This document shows, one piece after another, positions 1 to 8,570 of a stretch of 64,000 nt of DNA. Both the position numbers and the translations under genes were made by a program. The notes beneath the pieces were generated by a model, which was given only the letters and a program-made list of their open reading frames with translations, was not told where the DNA came from and did no database searches. Within the stretch, counting starts at the first letter, position 1. Every line of letters starts with the position of its first letter. The stretch spans positions 1-64,000 of the forward strand of contig JAUXYI010000079.1 of the NCBI GenBank assembly GCA_030694425.1. Direction: 5' to 3'. The DNA is from Thermodesulfovibrionia bacterium. GTDB lineage: Bacteria > Nitrospirota > Thermodesulfovibrionia > UBA6902 > BMS3Bbin08.

Positions 1-149
1 AGAGCACATTGCTTTTTCCGTCATTCCCGCAGTCCTTAAGCGGGAATCCAGTATTTTCTTTGGTTTTCCTGGATTCCTGCTGGAGTTTATCCCGTGTTTC
101 ATACGGGGCAGGAATGACTACTTATGAGGCTTTACTAATGAACTCATTA
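1..149. repeat. Dispersed palindromic repeat, copy A
   Basis: This stretch matches the reverse complement of 18793-18919 almost base for base, from AGAG(C/T)ACATTGC to the AATGAACTCATT end. It contains palindromes of the type GTCATTCCCGC...GCGGGAATcC. Copy A carries about 25 extra bases (around ATCCCGTGTTTCATACGGGG) where copy B has a short TTTCG loop. The 65-codon ORF listed here is a by-product of the repeat and not a gene. Confidence 0.85.
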
Positions 150-202
150 GTAACTAACATATTGTCTTGTAAGTCTACGACTCGTAGAGGAGACTATCGT
201 TC

Positions 203-391
203 ATGACAAAAAAACACGATAATATTAAATGTAAAGAATGCCAGGGAAATCTAAGATTAGTAATGGGCTGAAGAAATGTACATCTGCGCTGCATGGATTG
301 CAGCAGAAATTATTCACTACAGGAATATATCAAGGAACTGGACGAAACAAGCTTAAGCAGTTTATCTGCCCTCTCATGCGACCGGGTATAA
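203..391 (+). CDS. Dual CxxC small selenoprotein (in-frame UGA read as selenocysteine)
   Basis: Not in the ORF track because it contains an in-frame TGA at 269-271. Reading that codon as Sec gives a 62-residue protein with CKEC near residue 10, U at residue 23, CMDC near residue 34, then an EYIKELDE stretch and a C-terminal CDR motif. This spacing matches, from memory, a small family of dual-CxxC proteins of anaerobes in which the central position is Cys or Sec. The start has a strong AGAGGAG ribosome site 10 bases upstream. A stem-loop of bacterial SECIS type sits 13-35 bases after the TGA. The two CxxC pairs suggest a zinc ribbon or redox site; the biological role is unknown to me. The alternative is a Cys-to-stop pseudogene, but the intact frame on both sides and the hairpin argue against it. 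Confidence 0.82.
284..306 (+). promoter_or_regulatory. Candidate bacterial SECIS hairpin
   Basis: Directly downstream of the in-frame TGA (269-271), CTG-[CG]-CTGCA pairs with TGCAG-CAG around a TGGAT loop. This gives an eight-pair stem with a two-base bulge and GG in the apical loop, about 24 bases from the UGA. Distance, stem length and the loop guanines agree with the known requirements for SelB-dependent bacterial SECIS elements. Confidence 0.75.
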
Positions 392-458
392 ACAAATATT
401 AAAATTTAGACCGTCTACGACTCGTCTATGACCCATAGGGTAGAACGGATAATACCAA

Positions 459-830
459 ATGCAAAGTTTTGAAAGTAAAAAATTAAAAGAAAAATCTTCA
501 TTCCGCACATTTGACAGGTTTAAACCAGGCGCTAAATGTAAGGCAAAACTCATTCATGCAGATGAGGTTGCGATAAAAAATATAAGCATTGGCGGTATAC
601 TCGTAGAAACCACCAGGCGTTTGAATGTTAACACCAACTACAGAATCCAGATAATTTCTTCTGATAATAATGAGGCAATAACTCCTACGGGCACAGTGGC
701 GCGGGCATTTCTGAGGGGAACCGCAGATACAGAATCTAATACCGTACCACTTTACGAAGTAGCTCTAAAATTCATCGGATTAAAAGATAGCGAAAAAGAT
801 TTCATTAAAAAACTTTTCTTAAAAACCTAA
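459..830 (+). CDS. PilZ domain protein
   Basis: A 123-residue single-domain protein. An Arg-rich start (FRTFDRFKPG) followed about 35 residues later by NISIGGILVE resembles the PilZ signature (RxxxR then D/NxSxxG) that binds cyclic di-GMP. The last third (YEVALKFIGL) fits the closing strands of the PilZ barrel. The first motif is degenerate, so ligand binding is likely but not certain. Proteins of this type usually couple c-di-GMP to motility, pili or EPS. It stands alone between the selenoprotein and the aldolase gene; no operon partner is obvious. Confidence 0.75.
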   Translation: MQSFESKKLKEKSSFRTFDRFKPGAKCKAKLIHADEVAIKNISIGGILVETTRRLNVNTNYRIQIISSDNNEAITPTGTVARAFLRGTADTESNTVPLYEVALKFIGLKDSEKDFIKKLFLKT

Positions 831-878
831 ACTGAACGATTTTTAATTTGGGGAAATTAAACCGGGAGGAATATTATT

Positions 879-1679
879 ATGGATTTTGGAATGAAAAACA
901 GGCTGTCAAATATTATTAATCCAAAAACCGGAAAGACTGTTATGCTCGCAGTTGACCATGGATACTTTCAGGGACCTACAACAGGCCTGAAAGATTTAAG
1001 AAAAACCGTAACGCCTCTGTTACCACTCACAGACTGTCTGTTTATAACCAGGGGCATGTTGAGAACCAGTATCGACCCAAGGAGCGCTACCCCGATATGT
1101 CTCAGGGTTTCCGGCGGTCCGAGCGTACTCGGAGAGTTGTCTAATGAGGATATTACCACGTCCATAGAAGAGGCAATAAGGCTCAATGCATCCGGGGTTG
1201 GGATGTCTATCTTTGTAGGTTCTAAAAATGAGGACCGGACTATATCAAACCTCGGCAGGCTGGTTAATGAAGCAGAGAGATACGGAATACCCGTACTTGC
1301 AATAACAGCCGTTGGCAGAGAGATGGTAAGAGATGCGCGTTATCTTAGCCTTGCTTGCAGAATAGCTGCAGAAATCGGAGCACATTTTGTTAAGACATAT
1401 TACTGCGAGGATTTTTACAAGATAGCTGAAGGATGTCCTGTGCCTATTGTCATGGCAGGAGGGAAAAAAATACCAGAAAGAGATGCCTTGCAAATGACAT
1501 TCAACGCCATAAAAGAAGGCGCATCAGGAGTTGACATGGGCAGGAATATTTTTCAGAGTGATAACCCTGTCGGGATGGTTAAAGCAATAAGAGCCATTGT
1601 CCATAAAGGCGCTTCTGTAGATGAGGCATTTGAGATTTATTCAAAGAATAAGCTCTCCTCACAAGTCGTAACTGAATGA
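879..1679 (+). CDS. LsrF/DeoC-like class I aldolase family protein
   Basis: 266 residues matching the archaeal-type class I aldolase family that includes LsrF (3-hydroxy-5-phosphonooxypentane-2,4-dione thiolase) and FbaB-like enzymes. Visible features are an early AVDHGYFQGP motif, a VKTYY strand carrying the likely Schiff-base lysine, a VMAGGKK loop and GVDMGRNIFQ near the end, which fits the phosphate-binding side of a TIM barrel. The ribosome site GGGAGGAAT precedes the ATG. Its stop codon overlaps the start of the next dehydrogenase by four bases (ATGA), so the two are translationally coupled and probably act in one sugar-phosphate or alcohol pathway. There is no lsr transport operon here, so autoinducer-2 turnover is not supported. 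Confidence 0.75.
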   Translation: MDFGMKNRLSNIINPKTGKTVMLAVDHGYFQGPTTGLKDLRKTVTPLLPLTDCLFITRGMLRTSIDPRSATPICLRVSGGPSVLGELSNEDITTSIEEAIRLNASGVGMSIFVGSKNEDRTISNLGRLVNEAERYGIPVLAITAVGREMVRDARYLSLACRIAAEIGAHFVKTYYCEDFYKIAEGCPVPIVMAGGKKIPERDALQMTFNAIKEGASGVDMGRNIFQSDNPVGMVKAIRAIVHKGASVDEAFEIYSKNKLSSQVVTE

Positions 1680-2695
1680 AAGTCGCTGTGTACTATAGCA
1701 ATGATGATATAAGAATCGAGGAGCGCCCGCAACCAGGCATAACTGACAATGAAATCCTGGTAAAAATGAAGGCTTCCGGAATCTGCGGGACTGATGTTAT
1801 GGAGTGGTACAGGATAAAAAAGGCTCCGCGCATATTAGGCCATGAAATGGCAGGAGAAATCGCAGCTGTTGGAAAAAGAGTAGAAGGATTCAAAAACGGA
1901 GACAGGGTGTTTGTTTCACACCATGTTCCATGTTATAAATGCCACCTCTGTGCTCAGGGCAATTATACTGCGTGTGCATCGCTCCATACAGGCAATTATG
2001 ACCCTGGTGGATTCTCTGAGTTCATCAGGATTCCCGAAGAAAATGTCAGATATGGAACACTCATCCTTCCTGAAAAAGTAAGTTTTGAAGATGCTGCCAT
2101 GATTGAACCTCTTGGATGTACAATTGCCGGACAGAATCAAGCAGGGCTAAAAGAAGGGCAGAGTGTTTTGATAATAGGCTCTGGCGTTTCAGGTCTCCAG
2201 CATATCCAGCTATCAAAGATAAAAAAAGCAACGGTTATTGCAACAGACATAGATAAATACAGATTAAAGAAGGCCGCTGAGTTCGGCGCTGACCATGTAA
2301 TCAATGCGCATAACTATTCCATAGAAGAATTGAGAAGAATAAATAACGGCAGGCTCGCAGATATTGTTATTGTCTGCACAGCTGCAAAACAGGCAATTGC
2401 AGATGCTATATCTTCAGTTGAGAGAAAAGGAAAGATTCTTTTTTTTGCAGTGCCCAACACTGACATAGCCATTCCGTCCGTAAGATTCTGGAGAGACGAG
2501 ATAACAGTAACATTTTCCTACGGCGCATCTCCTGATGACCTTAAAAAAGCTCTGGAATTGATTAACAGCGGCACGATTAACGTAAGGGGAATGATAACTC
2601 ACAAGGTCTCACTTTCAAATATTAAGCAGGGATTCAAATTAGTCTCAGAGGCAAAAAACTCTTTAAAAGTAGTGGTAATCCCTGATAATAATTAA
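1676..2695 (+). CDS. Zinc-dependent medium-chain alcohol/polyol dehydrogenase
   Basis: 339 residues of the MDR superfamily. The catalytic zinc ligands are visible in GICGTDVMEW and GHEMAGE. The structural zinc cluster is present as C-x2-C-x2-C-x7-C (CYKCHLC...ACAS). The NAD(P) fold follows as IIGSGVSGL with an acidic TDID strand end that favours NAD. The closest subgroup by motif is sorbitol/threonine dehydrogenase-like. It overlaps the aldolase gene by four bases, so the pair probably handles the same sugar-derived substrate; the substrate cannot be read from sequence. Confidence 0.85.
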   Translation: MKVAVYYSNDDIRIEERPQPGITDNEILVKMKASGICGTDVMEWYRIKKAPRILGHEMAGEIAAVGKRVEGFKNGDRVFVSHHVPCYKCHLCAQGNYTACASLHTGNYDPGGFSEFIRIPEENVRYGTLILPEKVSFEDAAMIEPLGCTIAGQNQAGLKEGQSVLIIGSGVSGLQHIQLSKIKKATVIATDIDKYRLKKAAEFGADHVINAHNYSIEELRRINNGRLADIVIVCTAAKQAIADAISSVERKGKILFFAVPNTDIAIPSVRFWRDEITVTFSYGASPDDLKKALELINSGTINVRGMITHKVSLSNIKQGFKLVSEAKNSLKVVVIPDNN

Positions 2696-2715
2696 AATTT
2701 AAAAAAGGAGAAAAT

Positions 2716-2976
2716 ATGGGAAAGCGTCAAAAGCTGATTCTTATACTATATGCCTTTGCAATTTTTATTCTCGGTTTTGTGTATGTGCCGTATACTCAAT
2801 ATTTTTCAAACGGTGTTAAAATACACAAAGGACACCATATACGACCAACAATGTTATGGACAACCAAAATATCAACTCACCAATCAGTTGATATCGATGC
2901 TTCCTTAATAATAGCTGAAATTATTGCACTTACTGCTATATCTGCCGCCCTTTTTCTGCTGTCCAAACGTGAATAA
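2716..2976 (+). CDS. Small protein with two membrane segments
   Basis: 86 residues, not recognised. A hydrophobic segment at about residues 7-25 (LILILYAFAIFILGFVYV) and another at about 60-80 (IIAEIIALTAISAALFLL) flank a polar loop rich in His, Lys and Thr. The AAAAGGAG ribosome site upstream supports it as a real gene. It follows the dehydrogenase by about 20 bases and may be co-transcribed. No function can be assigned. Confidence 0.6.
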   Translation: MGKRQKLILILYAFAIFILGFVYVPYTQYFSNGVKIHKGHHIRPTMLWTTKISTHQSVDIDASLIIAEIIALTAISAALFLLSKRE

Positions 2977-2979
2977 CTC

Positions 2980-3066
2980 TGGTGCCGAAGGCCGGACTCG
3001 AACCGGCACGCCATTGCTGACGAGGGATTTTAAGTCCCTTGCGTCTACCAATTCCGCCACTCCGGC
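2980..3066 (-). tRNA. tRNA-Leu (anticodon UAA)
   Basis: Read on the minus strand the gene begins GCCGGAGTGGCGGAATTGG and ends CTTCGGC-A-CCA. The acceptor stem pairs GCCGGAG with CTTCGGC, the anticodon loop CTTAAAA gives UAA, a long variable arm (class II) is present, and the T arm contains GGTTCGAGTCC. The 3' CCA is encoded. Confidence 0.95.
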
Positions 3067-3176
3067 AGCATCTTTAACGCCTATTTAATATCTTACTGCA
3101 TAATAAGCTACGGGACTTCAATGTAAGGACTTTTTTATCAGTCGTCATCCGCTCCCGCTGGTCGCTGTGCATTGGA

Positions 3177-3212
3177 AAGTCCCTTGCGTCTACCAATTCC
3201 GCCACTCCGGCA
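3177..3212 (-). repeat. 36-bp direct duplicate of the 5' half of tRNA-Leu
   Basis: Bases 3177-3212 are identical to 3032-3067, the part of tRNA-Leu from the acceptor 5' strand through the D arm to the anticodon stem, in the same orientation and 145 bases away. The duplicate lacks the rest of the tRNA. It could be a leftover integration site of a departed element or a simple partial duplication. Confidence 0.9.
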
Positions 3213-3298
3213 TTAACTGCAGTTATCAGTTACTGGTTGTCAGTTGTCAGTCTAAAAACTATCAACAAACAACTTAAAACTCTGATATTATACTTCAA

Positions 3299-4759
3299 CT
3301 ATTCTGCAATCTTCCTCTTATACATATCATCAAATCTTACTATATCGTCTTCTTCAAGATAGTCGCCGTTCTGAACTTCTATAATTTGCAAAGGTATTTT
3401 GCCGGGATTTTCAAGCCGGTGTCTTGTAGACATGGGAATATACGTGCTTTCATTGGTATGCACATCATACGCTTTGTCTCCATTTGTTACCCGTGCTGTG
3501 CCGGATACAACAATCCAGTGCTCGCTGCGGTGGTGATGCAGTTGATGACTAAGCTTGGCGCCTGGTTTTACCTCTATTTTTTTAATCTTGAACCTGTCAC
3601 TTGTCTCAAGCACTGTAAATGAACCCCATGGTCTAAATACAGTAATGTGGGTCATATATTCTTTTGCCCCGCGTTTTTTAAGGATATCAACAACCTTCCG
3701 CACATCCTGCGCCTTATCCCTTGAACATATAAGTGTTGCATCAGGGGTATCAACTACAACCATGTTTTCAAGCCCTGCTGCTGCAACAAGTCTGCTGCCG
3801 CAGTAAAGAATAGAGTTTTTGTTTTCAATAGAGATGATATTGCCTTTTTTAACATTATTATCCTTATCAACGGGCATTACACAATCAAGGGCATTCCAGC
3901 TGCCTACGTCACTCCATCCAAATTCTGCGGGAACCACAGCAACATTATCTGCTCTTTCAAGAACACCGTAATCTATTGACTCTGGTTTAAATTTTGAGAA
4001 TACAGTCTCTGTAATTTCCTTGCTCTTTCCCGTGCCTAAAGCTTTCTCGATCTTAGCAAGGCCCTCATGCAATTTAGGCATATACTTTTTTATTGCCGCA
4101 AGTATAGTATCAGCCTGCCAGATAAACATACCGCTGTTCCAGTAGTAATTGCCATCTTTTAAATATTTCAATGCTTTATTCTTATCAGGTTTTTCTATAA
4201 ATTTTTCTACATTATAAATGCCTTCTTTTATTCTCTTCCCGCTTTTTATATATCCGTATCCTGTCTCGGGTTTATCAGGTTTTATACCAATAGTTACAAT
4301 GTATCCATCCGCAGATGCTCTGACTCCAAGAAGCACTGAATTATGGAACTCCTTCTTGTTTTTGATTACATGATCAGATGGAAGAACAACCATTATTGCC
4401 TGGGGGTCAAGATGCCTTAGATGAATCGCTGCAAGCCCTATGGCTGGAGCAGTATTTTTTGCTTCAGGCTCAACTATTAAACGTGAATCCCACGAAGCTC
4501 CTGTTATGGGGAAAAGCTGTAAATTAATTGATTCAGCTTGACCTGAATTTGTAACTATATAGGTACGCTCTAACGGTATCACAGGACTTACCCTTGAAAC
4601 TGTAGCCTGCAGCAGGGTTTGTTTATCACTGCCGATACTCAAAAGCTGTTTCGGGGTTTCCTGTCTGCTGAGAGGCCAGAATCTTGTGCCAGAACCACCT
4701 GCGATTATAACTGCATAAAGATTGCTTAAACTTTCTTTCTTCTTTACGGGCATTCCCAT
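3299..4759 (-). CDS. manC: Mannose-1-phosphate guanylyltransferase / mannose-6-phosphate isomerase
   Basis: 486 residues, the usual length of bifunctional ManC/AlgA/CpsB enzymes that make GDP-mannose for exopolysaccharide or LPS. The nucleotidyltransferase domain opens with GGSGTRFWPLSR and contains PSDHVI and FIEKPDK. The C-terminal cupin isomerase domain (from about residue 375) holds PGAKLSHQLHHHRSEHW and PMSTRHRLENPG with metal-binding His and Glu residues. It lies 30 bases downstream of an EPS-type regulator on the same strand, supporting a role in polysaccharide synthesis. The genes that use GDP-mannose are outside the window. Confidence 0.93.
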   Translation of the reverse strand: MGMPVKKKESLSNLYAVIIAGGSGTRFWPLSRQETPKQLLSIGSDKQTLLQATVSRVSPVIPLERTYIVTNSGQAESINLQLFPITGASWDSRLIVEPEAKNTAPAIGLAAIHLRHLDPQAIMVVLPSDHVIKNKKEFHNSVLLGVRASADGYIVTIGIKPDKPETGYGYIKSGKRIKEGIYNVEKFIEKPDKNKALKYLKDGNYYWNSGMFIWQADTILAAIKKYMPKLHEGLAKIEKALGTGKSKEITETVFSKFKPESIDYGVLERADNVAVVPAEFGWSDVGSWNALDCVMPVDKDNNVKKGNIISIENKNSILYCGSRLVAAAGLENMVVVDTPDATLICSRDKAQDVRKVVDILKKRGAKEYMTHITVFRPWGSFTVLETSDRFKIKKIEVKPGAKLSHQLHHHRSEHWIVVSGTARVTNGDKAYDVHTNESTYIPMSTRHRLENPGKIPLQIIEVQNGDYLEEDDIVRFDDMYKRKIAE

Positions 4760-4789
4760 ATTGTTTATTTTCCTTTTGCTGGGATAAAT

Positions 4790-6199
4790 TTATTTTATAG
4801 TATATTTAGTATTCAGACCATATTTGGTTATTAAGTCATAAAGCGTTGGCCTGCTAATTCCCAATTCTTTTGCAACACGTTTAATATTGCCCTTATATTT
4901 ATTAATATTCATTTTAACAAGTTCTATTTCAAGTCTTTCGCGGGCTTCTTTAAGTGTTATATCCTCATATTTTTTATCTACTTGTGTAACTGGAGCCTCT
5001 GCAAGTCCAAGGGCATGCGCCTCTATAGATTTGCTGTCTGACATAATAACCGCCCTCTGAAGCTTATTTTCAAGCTCCCTCACATTGCCCGGCCAGGAAT
5101 AGCTTTTTATTGCATTAACAGCTTCGGGGCTGAAGCCTCTTACCTTTTTCCTGACTGCTGCTTTATATCTCTCTAAAAATATGTTGGCAAGAAGTATTAT
5201 ATCCTGTCCCCTCTCTCTGAGAGGAGGAAGATTGATAGTAATAACACTAAGTCTGTAAAAAAGATCTTCCCTGAATTTGCCTTCTTTTATTGCCTCTTGC
5301 AAATCAATATTAGTAGCAGCAATAATCCTCAAATCTACTTCAATATCTGTATGCCCGCCAATCCGCTGAATCTTTTTCTCCTGCAGAAACCTTAATAGCT
5401 TTGTCTGCAAACTTGGAGACAACTCGCTGACTTCATCAAGCAAGAACGTCCCTCCGTCTGCGAATTCAACCTTGCCTTTTTTCATATTGTATGCGCCTGT
5501 AAATGCCCCCTTTTCATAACCAAAAAGTTCTGACTCAAGAAGATTTTCAGGTATTGCACCACAATTAATCGGGATAAAGAGAGCTTTACTTCTTGGACCC
5601 CTTTCATGTATTGCACGTGCAACTAATTCCTTCCCTGTTCCGCTTTCGCCTGTCAGCAAAACCGTAACATCCGTACCGGCTACCCTTTTAATGGAATCAA
5701 AAACTCTCTGCATTTCAGGGCTTTGTCCTATCATCCCTGCAAACCCGATATCTTTTTCCAAAAGCGTATGCAAGCTGCGATTTTCATCTTCTATTTGTGA
5801 AAGATGGATCGCTCTCCGTATAATTATTTTTATCTCGTTTATATCAACCGGTTTAAGAAAATAATCATAAGCCCCCATTTGAACGGCCTTTAGGGCATTT
5901 TCTCTGTCATTGTTTCCTGTTACTACAATTATTTTTGTATCAGGTTCCTTATCCAGTATTTCCTTAAGACATGCAAACCCCTCGCTTGTCCCGTCTTTAT
6001 CAGGCGGAAGCCCGAGGTCAAGGGTTACAACCCTGGGTGGTTTTTTTTCAAACATACGAAGCGCCTCTTTTCTCTCTGAAGCCTGTAAGACCATAAAATC
6101 CTTGTAAAGTCCCCATTTCATCTGGCTTTGAATATCAGGGTTGTCTTCAATTACTAATATCTTATCCATTGCATTAGGTTTACTCTTTTCTTTATGCAT
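4790..6199 (-). CDS. prsR: Sigma-54-dependent response regulator, PrsR-like (exosortase/EPS type)
   Basis: 469 residues in three parts: receiver domain (about 11-130, LVIEDNPD and phosphoacceptor VTLDLGLPP), AAA+ domain (GESGTGKE Walker A, GAFTGA sigma-54 contact loop, LLDEVSEL Walker B), and a Fis-type HTH at the end (RVAKELGISRPTLYDLI). The GLPPDxDG receiver motif and KPVDINE end match, from memory, the PrsR family associated with PEP-CTERM/exosortase EPS loci. The start may be Met11 (6169), since the first ten residues are not conserved-looking. It presumably acts with a kinase outside the window. The neighbouring manC supports an EPS role. Confidence 0.75.
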   Translation of the reverse strand: MHKEKSKPNAMDKILVIEDNPDIQSQMKWGLYKDFMVLQASERKEALRMFEKKPPRVVTLDLGLPPDKDGTSEGFACLKEILDKEPDTKIIVVTGNNDRENALKAVQMGAYDYFLKPVDINEIKIIIRRAIHLSQIEDENRSLHTLLEKDIGFAGMIGQSPEMQRVFDSIKRVAGTDVTVLLTGESGTGKELVARAIHERGPRSKALFIPINCGAIPENLLESELFGYEKGAFTGAYNMKKGKVEFADGGTFLLDEVSELSPSLQTKLLRFLQEKKIQRIGGHTDIEVDLRIIAATNIDLQEAIKEGKFREDLFYRLSVITINLPPLRERGQDIILLANIFLERYKAAVRKKVRGFSPEAVNAIKSYSWPGNVRELENKLQRAVIMSDSKSIEAHALGLAEAPVTQVDKKYEDITLKEARERLEIELVKMNINKYKGNIKRVAKELGISRPTLYDLITKYGLNTKYTIK

Positions 6200-6244
6200 A
6201 ATCTTATTTAGTGTACTGTCCCAATTAGTTCTTTACATTTTTGA

Positions 6245-6320
6245 GTAGTGTCATTCTGGCTTGTCCAGAATCTTTCTCCTTTTACAAGAAGGATTCCCGA
6301 CAAGCGGGAATGACAAAATG
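6245..6320. repeat. Palindromic repeat of the TCATTCCCGC/GCGGGAATGA class
   Basis: The intergenic stretch contains TGTCATTCTGGCTTGTCCAGAATC then GGATTCCCGACAAGCGGGAATGACA, followed by a TTATGAGACAGTACATTA tail. A relative is at 58960-59045. No gene is visible in the 280 bases between the regulator and aconitase. Confidence 0.6.
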
Positions 6321-6393
6321 GTGTAAACTTATTTATGAGACAGTACATTAGTCCTTTATATAAAGATACTACTATCCACACTCCGTAATCAAG

Positions 6394-6437
6394 GTAGCCG
6401 CAGGCTTTAGTCTACGACTCGTAAAGCCTGCGGCTAC
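6394..6437. repeat. Long perfect hairpin with TCTACGACTCG in its loop
   Basis: A 16-base arm GTAGCCGCAGGCTTTA is repeated perfectly in inverse as TAAAGCCTGCGGCTAC around a 12-base loop GTCTACGACTCG. Outer arms CCGTAAT and ATTACGG extend the palindrome. It lies downstream of aconitase (minus strand) and could terminate its transcript, but there is no clean T-run. The loop motif recurs elsewhere in the window. Confidence 0.7.
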
Positions 6438-6478
6438 AGTATTTTTATTACGGATTACGGCGCTATTTAGCTTGTTTT

Positions 6479-8419
6479 TTAAAGACTTCTCTTTTTTATA
6501 TAATTCAGCAGTCCTCCGGCAAGGATTATATTCCTCTGCCTTTCAGTCAGCCCGTGCTCTGCTTTATATTTCCTGCCTGTTTTAACATCTATGAGTGTAA
6601 TCTCTGATGATTCCCTTATTTCTTTAGCAATATTCGGGAATTGTATTTCTCTGTCCTGCTCAAAGGTATCGTAAACATCTGTGGAAATTGTCAGAGGAAG
6701 AATACCGAAATTTATAAGATTATCCCTGTGGATGCGCGCAAATGATTTAGCAAGTATAATTTTAATTCCCAGATACATTGGAGCAAGTGCAGCATGCTCT
6801 CTGCTTGAACCCTGGCCATAATTTATACCTCCGAGAACAACTCCATTTCCGGAAGTTTTTGCCCTAACCGGAAATGTTGTATCTATCCTTGAAAAAACAT
6901 ATTCAGATATGGCAGCAATATTTGAGCGTAAAGAGAGAATCTTAGCGCCAGCAGGCATTATGTCGTCAGTTGTTATATTATCTCCGGTTTTTAGAATTAT
7001 CTTGGCCTTTATAGATTCCTCAAGTTCTCCTTTTATTGGAAGAGGTTTTATATTAGGCCCTCTCTCAACTACAACCTTCTCGGGTTCTTTAGAAGGCGGG
7101 ATAATCATTGAATCATCTATAATATACTTTGGGGGAAGTTTAACTGTGAACCGTGAACCGCGAACTGTGAACTGTTTAAAATAATCCCTTGGGTCTGTAA
7201 TAACACCCTCAATAGCTGAAACTGCTGCAGTAGCAGGACTGCATAGATAAACCTGGTCATTCGGGGTGCCGCTTCTTCCGGGAAAATTTCTGTTAAATGT
7301 CCTGAGTGAAACTGCGCCGGTTGACGGCGCCTGGCCCATTCCTATACATGGACCGCAGGCACATTCAAGTATTCTCGCACCTGCATTTATAAGGTCTGCG
7401 AGCGCTCTACTCTTTGAAATCATCAAAAGCGTCTGCCGCGAGCCCATGTTTATTGTAAGACTTACATCAGGATGGACTTTTTTGCCTTTGAGTATTTTTG
7501 CAGCAAGCATAATATCTATAAATGATGAATTAATGCAGCTTCCTATGCAAACCTGCTTTACAGGTATTCCTGCAAATTCTCTTACCGCTGCCACATTATC
7601 AGGGCTTGAGGGGGCTGCTATCAGGGGCTCAATTGTATTCAATGATATGTTTAACTCTTCATCATATACTGCATCAGGGTCAGGGACCAGCAGTCCCCAG
7701 TCAGACTTTCTCTGCTGTGCCTTTAGAAATGCCAGCGTCTGCTCATCAGAAGGAAAAACTGAGGAAGTCGCTCCGCATTCAGCGCCCATGTTGGTTATTG
7801 TTGCCCTTTCCGGAACTGTAAGATTCTTTACGCCTTCCCCGGAATACTCAAGTATCTTTCCCGCCCCTCCTTTTACAGTCAGACGGCGCAAGATCTCAAG
7901 TATTATATCTTTTGCACCAACGCCTTTCTGCAGTTTTCCAGTAAGATTTACACAGAGAATTTTCGGCATTACCATCCAGAACGGCTCTCCTGCCATTGCC
8001 ATTGCAACACTGAGTCCGCCTGCGCCTATGGCAAGCATACCCACAGCGCCTGCATTGGGGGTATGGCTGTCAGAGCCAAGAAGTGTCTGACCTGGTTTTG
8101 CAAACCTCTCAAGATGTACCTGGTGGGAGATGCCATTGCCGGGTTTTGAAAAATAAATTCCGTATTTACTCGCAATTGTTTGAAGGAATCTGTGGTCATC
8201 GGCATTTTCAAAGCCTGTCTGTAAAGTATTATGGTCAACATAACTTACTGACAGCTTTGTCTTTACTTTTGGTATACCGATTGCCTCAAACTCAAGATAT
8301 GCCATAGTGCCGGTCGCATCCTGAGTAAGCGTCTGGTCTATGGATATGGCAATCTCGTTACCGGCAACCATACTGCCGGAAACGAGATGAGAAGAGATTA
8401 GTTTTTGAGCTACGTTCAT
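6479..8419 (-). CDS. acn: Aconitate hydratase
   Basis: 646 residues, the short aconitase/isopropylmalate-isomerase-like form. The iron-sulfur ligand cysteines are visible in CIGSCINSS and CACGPCIGMG; the HTPNAGAVGML stretch and the C-terminal swivel domain with GINYGQGSSREHAAL carry active-site residues. It catalyses citrate-isocitrate interconversion in the TCA cycle. A foreign-looking stretch FTVRGSRFTV (about residues 415-425) lies in the linker between the large and swivel domains and is encoded by a GTGAACCGTGAACC-type repeat inserted in frame. Monocistronic by spacing. Confidence 0.93.
   Translation of the reverse strand: MNVAQKLISSHLVSGSMVAGNEIAISIDQTLTQDATGTMAYLEFEAIGIPKVKTKLSVSYVDHNTLQTGFENADDHRFLQTIASKYGIYFSKPGNGISHQVHLERFAKPGQTLLGSDSHTPNAGAVGMLAIGAGGLSVAMAMAGEPFWMVMPKILCVNLTGKLQKGVGAKDIILEILRRLTVKGGAGKILEYSGEGVKNLTVPERATITNMGAECGATSSVFPSDEQTLAFLKAQQRKSDWGLLVPDPDAVYDEELNISLNTIEPLIAAPSSPDNVAAVREFAGIPVKQVCIGSCINSSFIDIMLAAKILKGKKVHPDVSLTINMGSRQTLLMISKSRALADLINAGARILECACGPCIGMGQAPSTGAVSLRTFNRNFPGRSGTPNDQVYLCSPATAAVSAIEGVITDPRDYFKQFTVRGSRFTVKLPPKYIIDDSMIIPPSKEPEKVVVERGPNIKPLPIKGELEESIKAKIILKTGDNITTDDIMPAGAKILSLRSNIAAISEYVFSRIDTTFPVRAKTSGNGVVLGGINYGQGSSREHAALAPMYLGIKIILAKSFARIHRDNLINFGILPLTISTDVYDTFEQDREIQFPNIAKEIRESSEITLIDVKTGRKYKAEHGLTERQRNIILAGGLLNYIKKRSL
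7143..7178. repeat. GTGAACCGTGAACC micro-repeat inserted in frame in acn
   Basis: The run ACTGTGAACCGTGAACCGCG followed by AACTGTGAACTGTT consists of near-tandem 8-10 base units. A related run, CAGTGAACAGTGAACAG, occurs in an intergenic position at 58891. Here it is read through as linker residues of aconitase without breaking the frame. Confidence 0.7.
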
Positions 8420-8570
8420 TTACAAGTAACCTCCGTAATAAGTTCTATTTTGACCTATCTTATAGAAATAATACCTCTGTATAATTATAACTGATGGAGT
8501 CAGGAATATTTTATAAGAGTAGCCTTTTGTAAGATAAAGTTTAATGTATACTGTTTTGTTTTTTCAACGT

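Noticed and set aside
9-206. 65-residue ORF at the left edge
   Set aside because: It is the translation of the dispersed repeat also found inverted at 18.8 kb, with no ribosome site; the true gene (selenoprotein) starts at 203.
879-2695. Autoinducer-2 (lsr) operon
   Set aside because: Only an LsrF-like aldolase is present, with a dehydrogenase; no lsrK, lsrR or transporter.
7266-8090. 274-residue plus-strand ORF
   Set aside because: It lies entirely antisense to the intact, conserved aconitase gene and has no recognisable motif.
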